Below are positions 24,307-32,429 of a stretch of 35,159 bases of DNA, one piece after another. Below the pieces are notes generated by a model, which saw only the letters and a list, made by a program, of their open reading frames with translations, was not told where the DNA came from and made no database searches. The stretch is from Enhydrobacter sp. (GTDB taxonomy: Bacteria; Pseudomonadota; Alphaproteobacteria; Reyranellales; Reyranellaceae): assembly GCA_026126105.1 (NCBI GenBank), contig JAHCJV010000060.1, positions 1 through 35,159 on the forward strand. The letters run 5' to 3'. Positions within the stretch are counted from its first letter, which is position 1; every line of letters begins with the position of its first letter. The position numbers were made by a program, and so were the translations under genes.

Positions 24307-25170
24307 ATGCCCTATCAATCCATCTTCCGCCCCGACCTGTTCGACGGCCAGACCATCGTCGTCACCGGCGGCGGCTCGGGCCTCGGCCGCTGCACCGCGC
24401 ACGAGCTGAAATCGCTCGGCGCCCGGATCGCGCTGGTCGGCCGCACGCAGGAGAAGCTCGATCGCGTGAAGGAGGAGCTCGGCGATCCCGATACCTTCAC
24501 CTTCGCCGCCGACCTGCGCGAGGAAGACCAGGTGAAGGCTGCCGTAGACGGCGTGCTGACGTGGGGAGGGCGAATCGATGGGCTGGTGAACAACGCCGGC
24601 GGCCAGTTCCCGGCACCGCTCAGGGACATCTCGCTGAATGGCTGGAATGCGGTCATCCGAAACAACATGACCGCGACCTTCCTGATGTCGAAGGAAGTCT
24701 ACCTGCGCTCGATGGAGCAGCATGGCGGCGCGATCGTCAATGTCGGGGCCGACTTCGAGCTCGGCATGCCCGGCATGGGCCACAACGGCGCCGCGCGCGC
24801 CGGCCAGACCAACTTCACCTACACCGCGTCGGTCGAATGGGCCCATTCGGGCGTTCGAGTGAACTCGGTGATCCCGGGTTTCATCGCCTCGTCGGGCCTC
24901 GACCGCTATCCCGAGCGCGCGCACGATGTGCTGCGTAGCGTCAAGGGCAAGGTGCCGCTGAAGCGTCACGGCACGGAGTCCGAGATCGCCGGCGCCATCG
25001 TCTATCTGCTGAGCCCTGCGGCCGCCTACGTGACCGGCATCCAGTTGCGGGTCGACGGCGGGCTGCACAACAACGCCAAGTCCAACTTCTACGAAGTGCC
25101 GGACCATGAGCGCTCCAAGCCGTTCAACGGCTTTCCGCTCTATCGTGTGCCGGATGTCCTGAAGGAATGA
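24307..25170 (+). CDS. PECR/DECR-like short-chain reductase
   Basis: A 287-residue SDR. The NADP loop is VVTGGGSGLGRCTAHEL, followed by GRTQEKL and NNAGGQFPAPL. At the place of the catalytic YxxxK it has GAARAGQTNFT, i.e. Ala in place of Tyr, as in peroxisomal trans-2-enoyl-CoA reductase and 2,4-dienoyl-CoA reductase, which use other residues. It probably reduces an enoyl-CoA in fatty acid or polyketide-like metabolism. It ends with GGLHNNAKSNFYEVP and a short extra tail. Only 16 bp separate it from the permease gene upstream, so read-through is possible. It converges with the RidA-family gene. Confidence 0.85.
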   Translation: MPYQSIFRPDLFDGQTIVVTGGGSGLGRCTAHELKSLGARIALVGRTQEKLDRVKEELGDPDTFTFAADLREEDQVKAAVDGVLTWGGRIDGLVNNAGGQFPAPLRDISLNGWNAVIRNNMTATFLMSKEVYLRSMEQHGGAIVNVGADFELGMPGMGHNGAARAGQTNFTYTASVEWAHSGVRVNSVIPGFIASSGLDRYPERAHDVLRSVKGKVPLKRHGTESEIAGAIVYLLSPAAAYVTGIQLRVDGGLHNNAKSNFYEVPDHERSKPFNGFPLYRVPDVLKE

Positions 25171-25215
25171 CGAGTCGCTCTCGATTCCATCACTCGCCGC
25201 CCACGGCCAAGCAGG

Positions 25216-25635
25216 TCAGGGCAGAATGGCTTCCGCCTCGATCTCGACCTTCGCATTCGGATCGATCAGCGCCGAGACCTGCACAAGGGTCATTGCCGGA
25301 AAGTGGCGACCGAGCGTGGCGCCCCACGCCGCCCCGATGGCCGGCCCGGCCGCGTTGAACTCCCCGATGTCGGTGACGTAGGCCCGCAGCGCCACGAGAT
25401 GAGTGGGCTGGCCGCCGGCAGCCTTCAGGACCGCCACGACGTTATTGAGCGCCACTTTCCATTGGGTGCCGGCATCGGTGCCCGCGGGGATGTGGGCCTG
25501 GCTGGGCTCCCGGCCGATCTGGCCGGCGATGCGCACGCTCTTCGTGCCGGTCGCCACGACGGCGTGGGAGAAGCCGCGCGGGCGGGTCCAGCCTTCGGGC
25601 AGGATCGGCGTGTAGCCGATATCGGACGTGGCCAT
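25216..25635 (-). CDS. RidA-family (YjgF/YER057c/UK114) protein
   Basis: A 139-residue protein with the chorismate-mutase-like RidA fold. Key segments are GFSHAVVATGTKSVRIAGQIG, QWKVALNNVVAVLKAAGG and HFPAMTLVQVSALIDPNAKVEIEAEAIL. The arginine that binds carboxylates in RidA proper, normally about ten residues before the end in SR, is not present in this form; the corresponding segment has VSALIDP, so it may belong to the Rid2-7 subfamilies. The proper RidA hydrolyses reactive enamines and imines. AGGAGC precedes the ATG. It is divergent from the superoxide dismutase gene, 51 bp apart. Confidence 0.82.
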   Translation of the reverse strand: MATSDIGYTPILPEGWTRPRGFSHAVVATGTKSVRIAGQIGREPSQAHIPAGTDAGTQWKVALNNVVAVLKAAGGQPTHLVALRAYVTDIGEFNAAGPAIGAAWGATLGRHFPAMTLVQVSALIDPNAKVEIEAEAILP

Positions 25636-25686
25636 GGTCGGGTCGCTCCTTGTAGGTTGTCTGAGGCATATTATACGGGAGGAACG

Positions 25687-26199
25687 ATGCTTGTTGGTCG
25701 ATTCATCGCTGTCTTCGGCGTTGCCTGTGTGGCGTCGCTCTCCGCCCACGCCCAGACTGCCAAGGCGCCCCTGAAAGATGCCGCCGGCAAGGAGGTCGGC
25801 ACCGTCGACCTCGTCCAGACCCCGAATGGCGTGCTGCTCAAGATGTCTCTGAAATCCATTCCCCCGGGCGAGCATGCCTTCCACATCCATGCCGTCGGCA
25901 AGTGCGAGCCGCCCTTCACCACGGCGGGTGGTCATTTCAACCCCGCTGGCAAGAAGCATGGCATGGAGGCAGCCGACGGTCCCCATGCCGGCGACATGCC
26001 GAACCTGCACGTCCCGGCAAGCGGGCAGCTGGTCATCGAAGTCGCGAACCAGACGATCTCGCTGGTCAAGGGCCAGCCCACCTCGGTGTTCGATGCCGAC
26101 GGCTCCGCGATCGTCATCCACGCCGGTCCGGACGATTACAAGAGCGACCCGGCCGGCAATGCCGGCGACCGGATCGCGTGCGGAGTCATCGTGCAGTAG
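25687..26199 (+). CDS. sodC: Periplasmic Cu/Zn superoxide dismutase
   Basis: A 170-residue precursor with signal peptide (MLVGRFIAVFGVACVASLSAHAQ). The copper ligands are in EHAFHIHAVGKCE; the bridging and zinc ligands are in AGGHFNP, KKHG and HAGDMPN; a further copper histidine is in SAIVIHAGPDDY. The two disulfide cysteines are in GKCEPP and IACGV. It converts superoxide to peroxide in the periplasm. All metal ligands appear present. GGGAGG lies just before the ATG. Its 3' end overlaps the convergent MATE gene by 14 bp. The RidA-family gene is divergent, and the gap contains an AT-rich TATTATAC that may serve as a -10 element for sodC. Confidence 0.94.
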   Translation: MLVGRFIAVFGVACVASLSAHAQTAKAPLKDAAGKEVGTVDLVQTPNGVLLKMSLKSIPPGEHAFHIHAVGKCEPPFTTAGGHFNPAGKKHGMEAADGPHAGDMPNLHVPASGQLVIEVANQTISLVKGQPTSVFDADGSAIVIHAGPDDYKSDPAGNAGDRIACGVIVQ

Positions 26200-27538
26200 C
26201 CAGATTCGCGCAGCGCACCGCGAACAGGAGCGCCACGGCACCGAGGCCCGCCGACAGGCCGAGCCAGATGCCGGCGGCGCCCATACCGAGCGTGAAGGCG
26301 AGGAATGCGCCGAGGGGCAGGCCGATGCCCCACCCGCCGACCAGCCCGATGAGCATGGGGATGGCAGTGTCGTGCAATCCGCGCAGGACGCCGAGGCCGA
26401 TGAACTGCAAGCCGTCCGCGACGACGAAGACGGCGCCGATGGCGAGCAGCCCGAGTCCCACTTCCACGACATGGGCGTTGGACGGATCGCCGGTGGCGAT
26501 GAAAATCGCGAGAAGAGTGCGTGGAAAGACGAGGAGCACCACCGCTGCCCCCGCCATCATGGCGACGGTCACGAGATAGGCGGCGAGGCTTGCGCGCAAC
26601 ATGGCTGGACGACTGGCGGCGCCGAAGGCCTGCCCGACCCGCACCGTCGCGGCCTGGCTGAGGCCGACGGAGATCGTCGTCAGCATGTTCATGATCTGCA
26701 GGTTGATCACGTGCGCCGCGAGCGCTTCGGCGCCCAGCCAGCCCATCATGTTCGAGGCGGCATAGAAGATGGAGGAATCCAGCACCTGCGTGATGCCCAT
26801 CGGCAATCCCAGGCGCCAGAAGGCGACCATCCCCGGCCGGCCCGGGAAGCGGAGATCGGTGTGGAGGCCGAAGGGTCGCAGCCGCTTGTGAAGGGCCGCC
26901 ACGGCAAGAAGCCCGGCGAACATGAAGAGATTGGTGAGCGAGGTAGCGACTCCGGCGCCGACGAGACCCAGCGCCGGCAGGCCCCACAGCCCGAAGATCA
27001 GGCCTGCGGCCGCCGCGGCGTTGAAGGCGACACCGACCACGGCGACCAGGAGAGTCCATTCCGGCCTTTCCAGCGCGGCGAAGAAGCTTCGCAGGACAAC
27101 GTATCCGAGAAACGGCGCGATGCCCCATTGCAGCGCGTGCATCATCTCCACCGATCGATGGATGATTGCCGGCGGTTGCCCAAGGGCGGCGAAGATGGCG
27201 TCGGCGTGCCAGAGCAATATCCAGCAGGGCAGGCAGAACAGCGCTACCGACCACAGCCCTTGTCGCACGACGTCGCGAAACGCAGCCGCAGAGGTCTCCT
27301 GCCGGCCCCGCAATCTCGCCAGCATCGGCATTGCAGCGGTCACGACGCCGAGCCCGAACATGGCGACGACCTGGTAAAGCGCCACCGCCATGGCAGCGGC
27401 CGCGAGATCCTCTGCGCCGAGCGCACCGAGAAGGATCAGGTCCGTCGTGGTGATCGCCAGTTGGGCCAAGGTCGTAAGCGACAGGGGAAGCGCGAGGCGA
27501 AGAAGGAGTCCGCTCTCTCTCGCCAGACGCCACTCCAT
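26186..27538 (-). CDS. MATE-family multidrug/toxin exporter (NorM-like)
   Basis: A 450-residue membrane protein with about twelve helices in two six-helix halves, as in multidrug and toxic compound extrusion transporters. The N-terminus is typical: LALPLSLTTLAQLAITTTDLILLGALG. The second half has FWRLGLPMGITQVLDSSIFYA and SQAATVRVGQAFGA. It would export cationic drugs or metabolites with Na+ or H+ exchange. GAGGAG lies just before the ATG. The length is normal. It is divergent from the soluble cyclase gene (60 bp apart). Confidence 0.9.
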   Translation of the reverse strand: MEWRLARESGLLLRLALPLSLTTLAQLAITTTDLILLGALGAEDLAAAAMAVALYQVVAMFGLGVVTAAMPMLARLRGRQETSAAAFRDVVRQGLWSVALFCLPCWILLWHADAIFAALGQPPAIIHRSVEMMHALQWGIAPFLGYVVLRSFFAALERPEWTLLVAVVGVAFNAAAAAGLIFGLWGLPALGLVGAGVATSLTNLFMFAGLLAVAALHKRLRPFGLHTDLRFPGRPGMVAFWRLGLPMGITQVLDSSIFYAASNMMGWLGAEALAAHVINLQIMNMLTTISVGLSQAATVRVGQAFGAASRPAMLRASLAAYLVTVAMMAGAAVVLLVFPRTLLAIFIATGDPSNAHVVEVGLGLLAIGAVFVVADGLQFIGLGVLRGLHDTAIPMLIGLVGGWGIGLPLGAFLAFTLGMGAAGIWLGLSAGLGAVALLFAVRCANLATAR

Positions 27539-27598
27539 TCAAGCTCCTCTCACCGGTCCGTGATGCATCCGGCACGGCGCCGGTTCAGTATGTAGACC

Positions 27599-29389
27599 AT
27601 GCGGCGCACCTGGACCTGGCATTTCGACCTGCCGCCCGACCGGCTTTGGCCGGTGCTTGCGGACACCAGTCGCTTCAACGAGGCGATGGGGCTGCCGCCC
27701 TATGTGCTGGAGGAGACGCCGCAGCCCAACGGTACCGTGCTGCGCCGCGGCAGCGGCAAGGCGGCGGGGTTCAGCCTGGCCTGGGAGGAGAAGCCCTACG
27801 AGTGGATCGTGAATCGCCACTTCCGCCAGGCCCGGCTGTTCAGCAAGGGACCGTTCCGCCGTTTCGGGCCGGTCTTCGACATCGAGCCGGAGGGCAATGG
27901 CAGCAAGGTGAGTTACGCACTCGAATGGGAGCCGCTCACCTTCGTCGGGCGGCTGTTCGGCCGAAAGCTCGCGGAGCAGGCGGGCGCCGCGGTCGAAAAG
28001 CGCGTGCTCCAGGCCGTCGCGTTCGCGCGCGGCGAGCGATCGACGATGTTCGACATGCCGGCCCCCGAGCTGCCGGCCGGCGCGCGCGAGCGGGCGGCGG
28101 CGCTCGCCACGGCGATCGATGGCAGCCCCTACGGCAACGGCCTCGGCAAGCCTCTCAGCGATCACGTTCTGGGTGGCATGGCGAGCGACCTCGCACACCT
28201 CAAGCCCAAGCTGCTGGCGCGCGCGTTCGGCGTGGCGCAGCGGCCCGCCATCGAGGCCTGTCTTGCCGCCGTGAGCGCGGGCCTGCTGTCGATGAAATGG
28301 GATCTGCTGTGCACCAACTGCCGCGGCCCCAAGCTCAGCGCCGTGGCGCTCTCCGAGCTGCCGCGAGGCGCGCACTGCCCGTCCTGCAACATCGACTACG
28401 ACCGCGACTTCGAGCGCAACGTGGAGCTCTCCTTCGCCCCGTCCGCGGCGATCCGGCCGCTGATGCCCGGCGGCTTCTGCCTGAGCGGTCCGATGGCCAC
28501 GCCACACGTGCCGGTGCAGCTCCTTCTTGCGCCCGGCGAACGGCGTACGATCGATCTCGCTCTGCCGCCAGGCCGCTACCGGCTGCGCACACTGCATCCT
28601 GGTAGCGCGTCCGATGTCGATCATGACGGGGGCGCCTTTCCCGGCCTCCGGGTAACGGCGAGCGGCGTCGAGGCAACGGCCGCAGGCGAGGCGGGCAAGA
28701 TCAGCTTCGCCAATGACGCGGATTTCGAGCTGGCCGCTCTGATCGAGGACCGCACCTGGACGCGCGATGCGCTGACCGCGACCGAGGTGGTCTCGCTGCA
28801 GGTCTTTCGCGACCTGTTCGCCGAGGCGACCTTGCGGCCTGGCGACGACGCGGCGGTCGGGCAGATCGCGCTGCTGTTCACCGACCTGCGCGGCTCGACG
28901 GCGCTCTACGAGCGGGTCGGCGACGCGGTGGCCTTCAACATCGTGCGCGAGCACTTCGCCTTCCTGGGCTCGATCGTGCGCGATCACAACGGCGCCGTCG
29001 TGAAAACGATCGGCGATGCGGTGATGGCTGCGTTCGGCGATCCGGCCGATGCGGTGCAAGCGGCGCTCGACATGCAGGCGCGCATCGCGGAGTTCAACCG
29101 CGCCAACGCCGCCGACCGCGCGCTCGCGATCAAGCTCGGCGTCCATGTCGGCGGCAGCGTGATGGTGAGTCTGAACGACCGTCTCGATTATTTCGGCTCG
29201 ACCGTGAACATGGCCGCCCGGCTGCAGGGCCAGAGCTCGGGCGGCGACATCGTGCTGAGCCGCGCCGTCGCCGACGACCCGGCCGTAAAGCGGCTGCTCG
29301 AGGCCGTGCCGACGCACGATGAAAGCGTCAGCCTGAAAGGTTTCGACCAGCCAGTAGGCTTCGTGCGGGTATTGCCCCGTACGCCGTAA
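27599..29389 (+). CDS. Soluble adenylate/guanylate cyclase with SRPBCC and zinc-ribbon regions (DUF5939-like)
   Basis: A 596-residue protein without membrane segments. Residues 1-145 look like an SRPBCC lipid/hydrophobe-binding fold (TWHFDLPPDRLWPVLADTSRFNEAMG). Residues 238-263 hold CTNC and CPSC, a zinc ribbon. A beta-rich section (about 280-380) follows, with LAPGERRTIDLALPPGRYRL. The class III cyclase domain spans about 420-590: metal aspartates Asp429 (FTDLRGST) and Asp473 (IGDAVMAAFG), substrate residues Lys469 and Asp530 (LDYFGSTVN), and the Asn537/Arg541 pair. The Lys/Asp pair favours ATP. The whole layout fits the cyclases annotated with DUF5939 (recalled). It could sense a hydrophobic ligand through the first domain (inference). 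Confidence 0.88.
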   Translation: MRRTWTWHFDLPPDRLWPVLADTSRFNEAMGLPPYVLEETPQPNGTVLRRGSGKAAGFSLAWEEKPYEWIVNRHFRQARLFSKGPFRRFGPVFDIEPEGNGSKVSYALEWEPLTFVGRLFGRKLAEQAGAAVEKRVLQAVAFARGERSTMFDMPAPELPAGARERAAALATAIDGSPYGNGLGKPLSDHVLGGMASDLAHLKPKLLARAFGVAQRPAIEACLAAVSAGLLSMKWDLLCTNCRGPKLSAVALSELPRGAHCPSCNIDYDRDFERNVELSFAPSAAIRPLMPGGFCLSGPMATPHVPVQLLLAPGERRTIDLALPPGRYRLRTLHPGSASDVDHDGGAFPGLRVTASGVEATAAGEAGKISFANDADFELAALIEDRTWTRDALTATEVVSLQVFRDLFAEATLRPGDDAAVGQIALLFTDLRGSTALYERVGDAVAFNIVREHFAFLGSIVRDHNGAVVKTIGDAVMAAFGDPADAVQAALDMQARIAEFNRANAADRALAIKLGVHVGGSVMVSLNDRLDYFGSTVNMAARLQGQSSGGDIVLSRAVADDPAVKRLLEAVPTHDESVSLKGFDQPVGFVRVLPRTP

Positions 29390-29392
29390 AGG

Positions 29393-29416
29393 CTCCTCGC
29401 TCGATTGGGCGAGGAG
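29393..29416. terminator. Possible bidirectional terminator hairpin
   Basis: A perfect 8-bp inverted repeat (CTCCTCGC and GCGAGGAG, loop TCGATTGG) between the convergent cyclase and ABM genes. The minus strand has a short TTT after the stem, the plus strand none. It may stop transcription from both sides, with modest strength. Confidence 0.45.
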
Positions 29417-29420
29417 AGGG

Positions 29421-29714
29421 CTACTCCATCAGATCGCACCGCACGCCGGTCAGGCTGACCTGAAGGTCACTTGCTTCCTGCCGAATCTGCTTCATCGAGG
29501 AGCCGGTCAAATGGAGGTCGAATGCTGCCTTGTTCGCATAAACCTCGTACAGCAAGATCGTGTCGGGGTCCGACTGCGGCAGCATGATGTCGAATGCCAG
29601 CGTGCCAGGTTCGCTCTCGAGGCATCGCTTGCCATGCGCCGAAAGGAACTTCAGGTATTCGTCCCGTTTGCCGGGCTTGGTCTTGATGGTCGCGACGATC
29701 GCCAGCTTCGCCAT
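29421..29714 (-). CDS. ABM-domain (antibiotic biosynthesis monooxygenase-like) protein
   Basis: A 97-residue dimeric ferredoxin-like alpha-beta barrel, as in YgiN quinol monooxygenase. Recognisable parts are AIVATIKTKPGKRDEYLKFL, CLESEPGTLAFDIMLPQ, TILLYEVYANKAAFDLHL. Relatives oxidise quinols or polyketides without cofactor, or degrade heme. The specific substrate is unknown. It is the last gene of a four-gene minus-strand run (GST, TctC, esterase, ABM), 27 bp after the esterase gene. Confidence 0.86.
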   Translation of the reverse strand: MAKLAIVATIKTKPGKRDEYLKFLSAHGKRCLESEPGTLAFDIMLPQSDPDTILLYEVYANKAAFDLHLTGSSMKQIRQEASDLQVSLTGVRCDLME

Positions 29715-29741
29715 GGTTTCACCGCATGTCGATTGCAGGAG

Positions 29742-30689
29742 CTAAGCTCCGAAGTGTGCCGCCAGTACGGCCGCCGCCTCGTCGTTGGCCTTGAGCCCCT
29801 GCTTCAGGAAACGGGTCAGAGAGAAGAAGCCGTGGATCGTGCCAGGATAGTTCACATACGTCGTCTTCACGCCGGCATCGATCAGGCGGTTGGCGTAGGC
29901 GCGGCCCTCGTCGCGCAGCGGGTCGAAACCGGCGGTCAGCACAAAGGCGGGCGGCAGGCCGGCCAGGTCGGCGGCGAGCAACGGCGACAGGCGCAGGTCC
30001 GCGAGGTCGGTGCCGGCCGGGATGTAGGCCTTCCAGAACCAGTCGATCAGCTCCTGGGTGAGGAAGTAGCCGTCGCCGAAGAGCTTGTGGGAGTCGCTCT
30101 GCCGGCGCGAGTCGGTCGCCGGATAGATCAGCATCTGGAAAGCCGGCATCGCCTCGCCGCTCTGCCTGCAGGCCTGGCAGACCACGGCGGAGATCGCCCC
30201 GCCCGCCGAATCGCCCCCGACGGCGATGCGCTTGGGGTCGGCACCGAACGCCTCGGCGTTGTCGCGGATATGGCGAAAGGCCGCAAGCGCGTCGTCGGTT
30301 GGCGCGGGGAAGGGATGCTCGGGCGCCAGCCGATAGTCGATCGAAATCACCTGGCAGCGGCTCTTGTTGGCCAGCCGCCGGCATGTCGAGTCGTGCGTCT
30401 CGATGTTGCCGATCACGAATCCGCCGCCGTGATAGTAGATCAGAGTCGGCAGGGAGCCGGGCTCGATGCCGAGGGGGCGGTAGCGGCGGTAGCGGATCGC
30501 CCCGCCGGGTCCGGCGAAGCTGCCATCGATCGATTCGGCGACCTCGGGCGGATCGGCTTCGCTGTCCTCGGACATCTTGTCGACCGCCGCGCGGCCCTTG
30601 TCGTAGGGCAACGTCTGCAGCTTGGGTCGGCCCTCCTTCGTGGCCTGCTCCATGAGGTCGAGCAAAAAGCGGGCTTCAGCGTCGAGCAT
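29742..30689 (-). CDS. HSL-family alpha/beta hydrolase (esterase/lipase)
   Basis: A 315-residue esterase of the hormone-sensitive lipase (family IV) type. The oxyanion motif is YYHGGGFVIGN, the nucleophile is in VGGDSAGG, the acid is in AGFDPLRDEG and the histidine is in GTIHGFFSL. It hydrolyses short-chain carboxylic esters or lactones. The start at 30689 is preferred because GGAG lies seven bases upstream; an alternative ATG at 30731 overlaps the stop of the TctC gene and would add 14 residues. It follows the TctC-family gene by 38 bp, in the same operon. Confidence 0.88.
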   Translation of the reverse strand: MLDAEARFLLDLMEQATKEGRPKLQTLPYDKGRAAVDKMSEDSEADPPEVAESIDGSFAGPGGAIRYRRYRPLGIEPGSLPTLIYYHGGGFVIGNIETHDSTCRRLANKSRCQVISIDYRLAPEHPFPAPTDDALAAFRHIRDNAEAFGADPKRIAVGGDSAGGAISAVVCQACRQSGEAMPAFQMLIYPATDSRRQSDSHKLFGDGYFLTQELIDWFWKAYIPAGTDLADLRLSPLLAADLAGLPPAFVLTAGFDPLRDEGRAYANRLIDAGVKTTYVNYPGTIHGFFSLTRFLKQGLKANDEAAAVLAAHFGA

Positions 30690-30727
30690 GTCGGTCTCCG
30701 GAATGAGTGAACAGGAAAAGCTGGCGG

Positions 30728-31702
30728 TCATTCGAGCTTCACGTTCGCGAACTTGATGACCTCTGCCCACTTGGCGACCTCCGCGCGGCGGAAGGCGGCG
30801 AAGTCGTCCGGCGAGCCGCCGCCCATGATGCCGCCGACGGCGGAATAGGCGTCGATCAGCTCTTTTGACTGCAGCGCGGTGGTGGCCGCCTCGAACAGGC
30901 GAGCACGGTCTGGCGCGCTCGCCGCGCCCGGGGCGAACAGGCCGTACCAATTATCCGAGTTCACCTTCGGGAAGCCGAGCTCGCGCATCGTGGGCACGTC
31001 GGGGAGCAATGGCGCGCGCGTGTCGGAGGTAACAGCGAGCGCCTTCAGCGCACCCGAACGGATGTGCGGCAGCAGCACCGGCACGTCGAGGATCGTCATC
31101 TGCACGACGCCCGACAGCAGATCGTTGGTCGCCGGTGCCGCGCCGCGATAGGGCACGTGCAGGAAATCGGTGCCGGTCTCGCGCTTGAACAATTCGATGC
31201 AGAGATGGGTGATACCGCCGGTGCCGGCCGAGCTGCAGCTCCACTTGCCGGGCTCGGCCTTGAGGCGCGCGAGCAGCTCCTTGAAGTCGTTCACGCCGAG
31301 CCTGGCATTCACCACGACAAGTTCCTGGATCTTGACCACCAGCACCACCGGGGCGAGATCCTTGTCGGGATCGTACGGCATCTTCGGCATCAGGCTCTGC
31401 ATGATCGACCCGGCCGAGGCGCTGGCGATGCCGATGACGTGCGCGTCGCTGCCGGCCTTGGCGACGACGTCCATACCGGTGACGCCGGCGGCGCCGCTCT
31501 TGTTCTCGACCACCACCGGCTTGCCGAGGCTGCCGGACATGCCTTGGGCGAGCAGCCGGCCGAAGATGTCGGCCGGGCCGCCGGCCGGGAAGGGCACGAT
31601 CAGCGTGAGCGGCTTGCTCGGGAATGGCTGCTGGGCGCGGGCGCGCACTGCCAGCGGCAGCGTGCTGACGCCGGCGAGCGCACTGCGGCGCGAGATCGTC
31701 AT
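30728..31702 (-). CDS. Bug/TctC-family tripartite tricarboxylate transporter substrate-binding protein
   Basis: A 324-residue periplasmic binding protein with a signal peptide that contains SRRSALAG (Tat-like) and ends near ARAQ. Family landmarks are ITLIVPFPAGGPADIFGRLLAQ-like N-terminal strand (LTLIVPFPAGGPAD), VVENKSGAAGVTGMDVVAKA, and VPYRGAAPATNDLLSG. It binds small carboxylates or aromatics. The partner membrane subunits TctA and TctB are not in the window, as is usual for the very numerous Bug proteins. It lies between a GST gene and an esterase gene with gaps of 36 and 38 bp. The operon could therefore serve uptake and breakdown of an ester or aromatic compound (inference). Confidence 0.9.
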   Translation of the reverse strand: MTISRRSALAGVSTLPLAVRARAQQPFPSKPLTLIVPFPAGGPADIFGRLLAQGMSGSLGKPVVVENKSGAAGVTGMDVVAKAGSDAHVIGIASASAGSIMQSLMPKMPYDPDKDLAPVVLVVKIQELVVVNARLGVNDFKELLARLKAEPGKWSCSSAGTGGITHLCIELFKRETGTDFLHVPYRGAAPATNDLLSGVVQMTILDVPVLLPHIRSGALKALAVTSDTRAPLLPDVPTMRELGFPKVNSDNWYGLFAPGAASAPDRARLFEAATTALQSKELIDAYSAVGGIMGGGSPDDFAAFRRAEVAKWAEVIKFANVKLE

Positions 31703-31738
31703 GGTTTCCTCCGGTTGGTTGACCGGAGCTTGCCGCGC

Positions 31739-32392
31739 CTAGAACTCGACGTCGAGTTCCTCGACTTCTTCCGGCTCGGACCTGGCCGCGTTGGTCCATT
31801 CGAGCATCGGCGCCCAACGCAGGATCAGGTCGCGATAGGCGGCCGAGACCGGATCGAGCTTCACGTCGTAGGTGGCGAAACGGGTGCAGACCGGAGCGTA
31901 CATCGCGTCGGCCATCGTCGGGGTCGCGCCGAACAGGTAGGGGCCCTTGTACCGCTGCAGGCACTCGCGCCAGATCGCGGTGACCCGCTCGATGTCGGCC
32001 TGGGCACCGGCCCAGACCTTGAAGGCCTCGTGGCGGGCCTTGAGGTTCATGGGCAGCGCCGAGCGAAGGTTGGCAAAGCCCGAGTGCATCTCGCCGCAGA
32101 TCGCACGGCAATGCGAGCGGGCCGCCTGGTCGGCCGGGAGCAGGCCTGCTTCCGGCTTGATCTCATTGAGGTATTCAGCGATCGCCAGGGTGTCCCAGAC
32201 CTTGACCTGCCCGTGCTCCAGGCAGGGCACCAGGAAGGAGGGCGACAAGAGCAGGAGCTCTGCCCGCGTCGCATCGTCGAGCGGCGCCAGTCGCTCGGCG
32301 AAATCGATCCCGGCCATTTTGCACAGCAACCAGCCGCGAAGGGACCAAGAGGAATAGTTCTTGCTACTGATCGTGAGTGAAGCCTCGGCCAT
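31739..32392 (-). CDS. Glutathione S-transferase family protein
   Basis: A 217-residue GST-like protein. The thioredoxin-like N-terminus has SSKNYSSWSLRGWLLCK with the active-site serine region, then the cis-proline segment PSFLVPCLEHG, and WDTLAIAEYLNE, which normally holds the glutathione-binding Glu/Ser pair (changed here to DT). The C-terminal helical domain has the N-capping box segment FGATPTMADAMYAPVCTR. It should conjugate or isomerise electrophiles with glutathione. It is first in a four-gene operon and is divergent from phaZ: both start codons overlap in a shared CATG if phaZ begins at its upstream ATG. Confidence 0.86.
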   Translation of the reverse strand: MAEASLTISSKNYSSWSLRGWLLCKMAGIDFAERLAPLDDATRAELLLLSPSFLVPCLEHGQVKVWDTLAIAEYLNEIKPEAGLLPADQAARSHCRAICGEMHSGFANLRSALPMNLKARHEAFKVWAGAQADIERVTAIWRECLQRYKGPYLFGATPTMADAMYAPVCTRFATYDVKLDPVSAAYRDLILRWAPMLEWTNAARSEPEEVEELDVEF

Positions 32393-32429
32393 GTCGCCGG
32401 GGAAGCAAAATTCGAGCCGATTGCCCCTT

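Noticed and set aside
27539..29317. Minus-strand open frame of 592 codons over the second cyclase
   Set aside because: Antisense shadow with no domain; the plus strand has intact catalytic residues.
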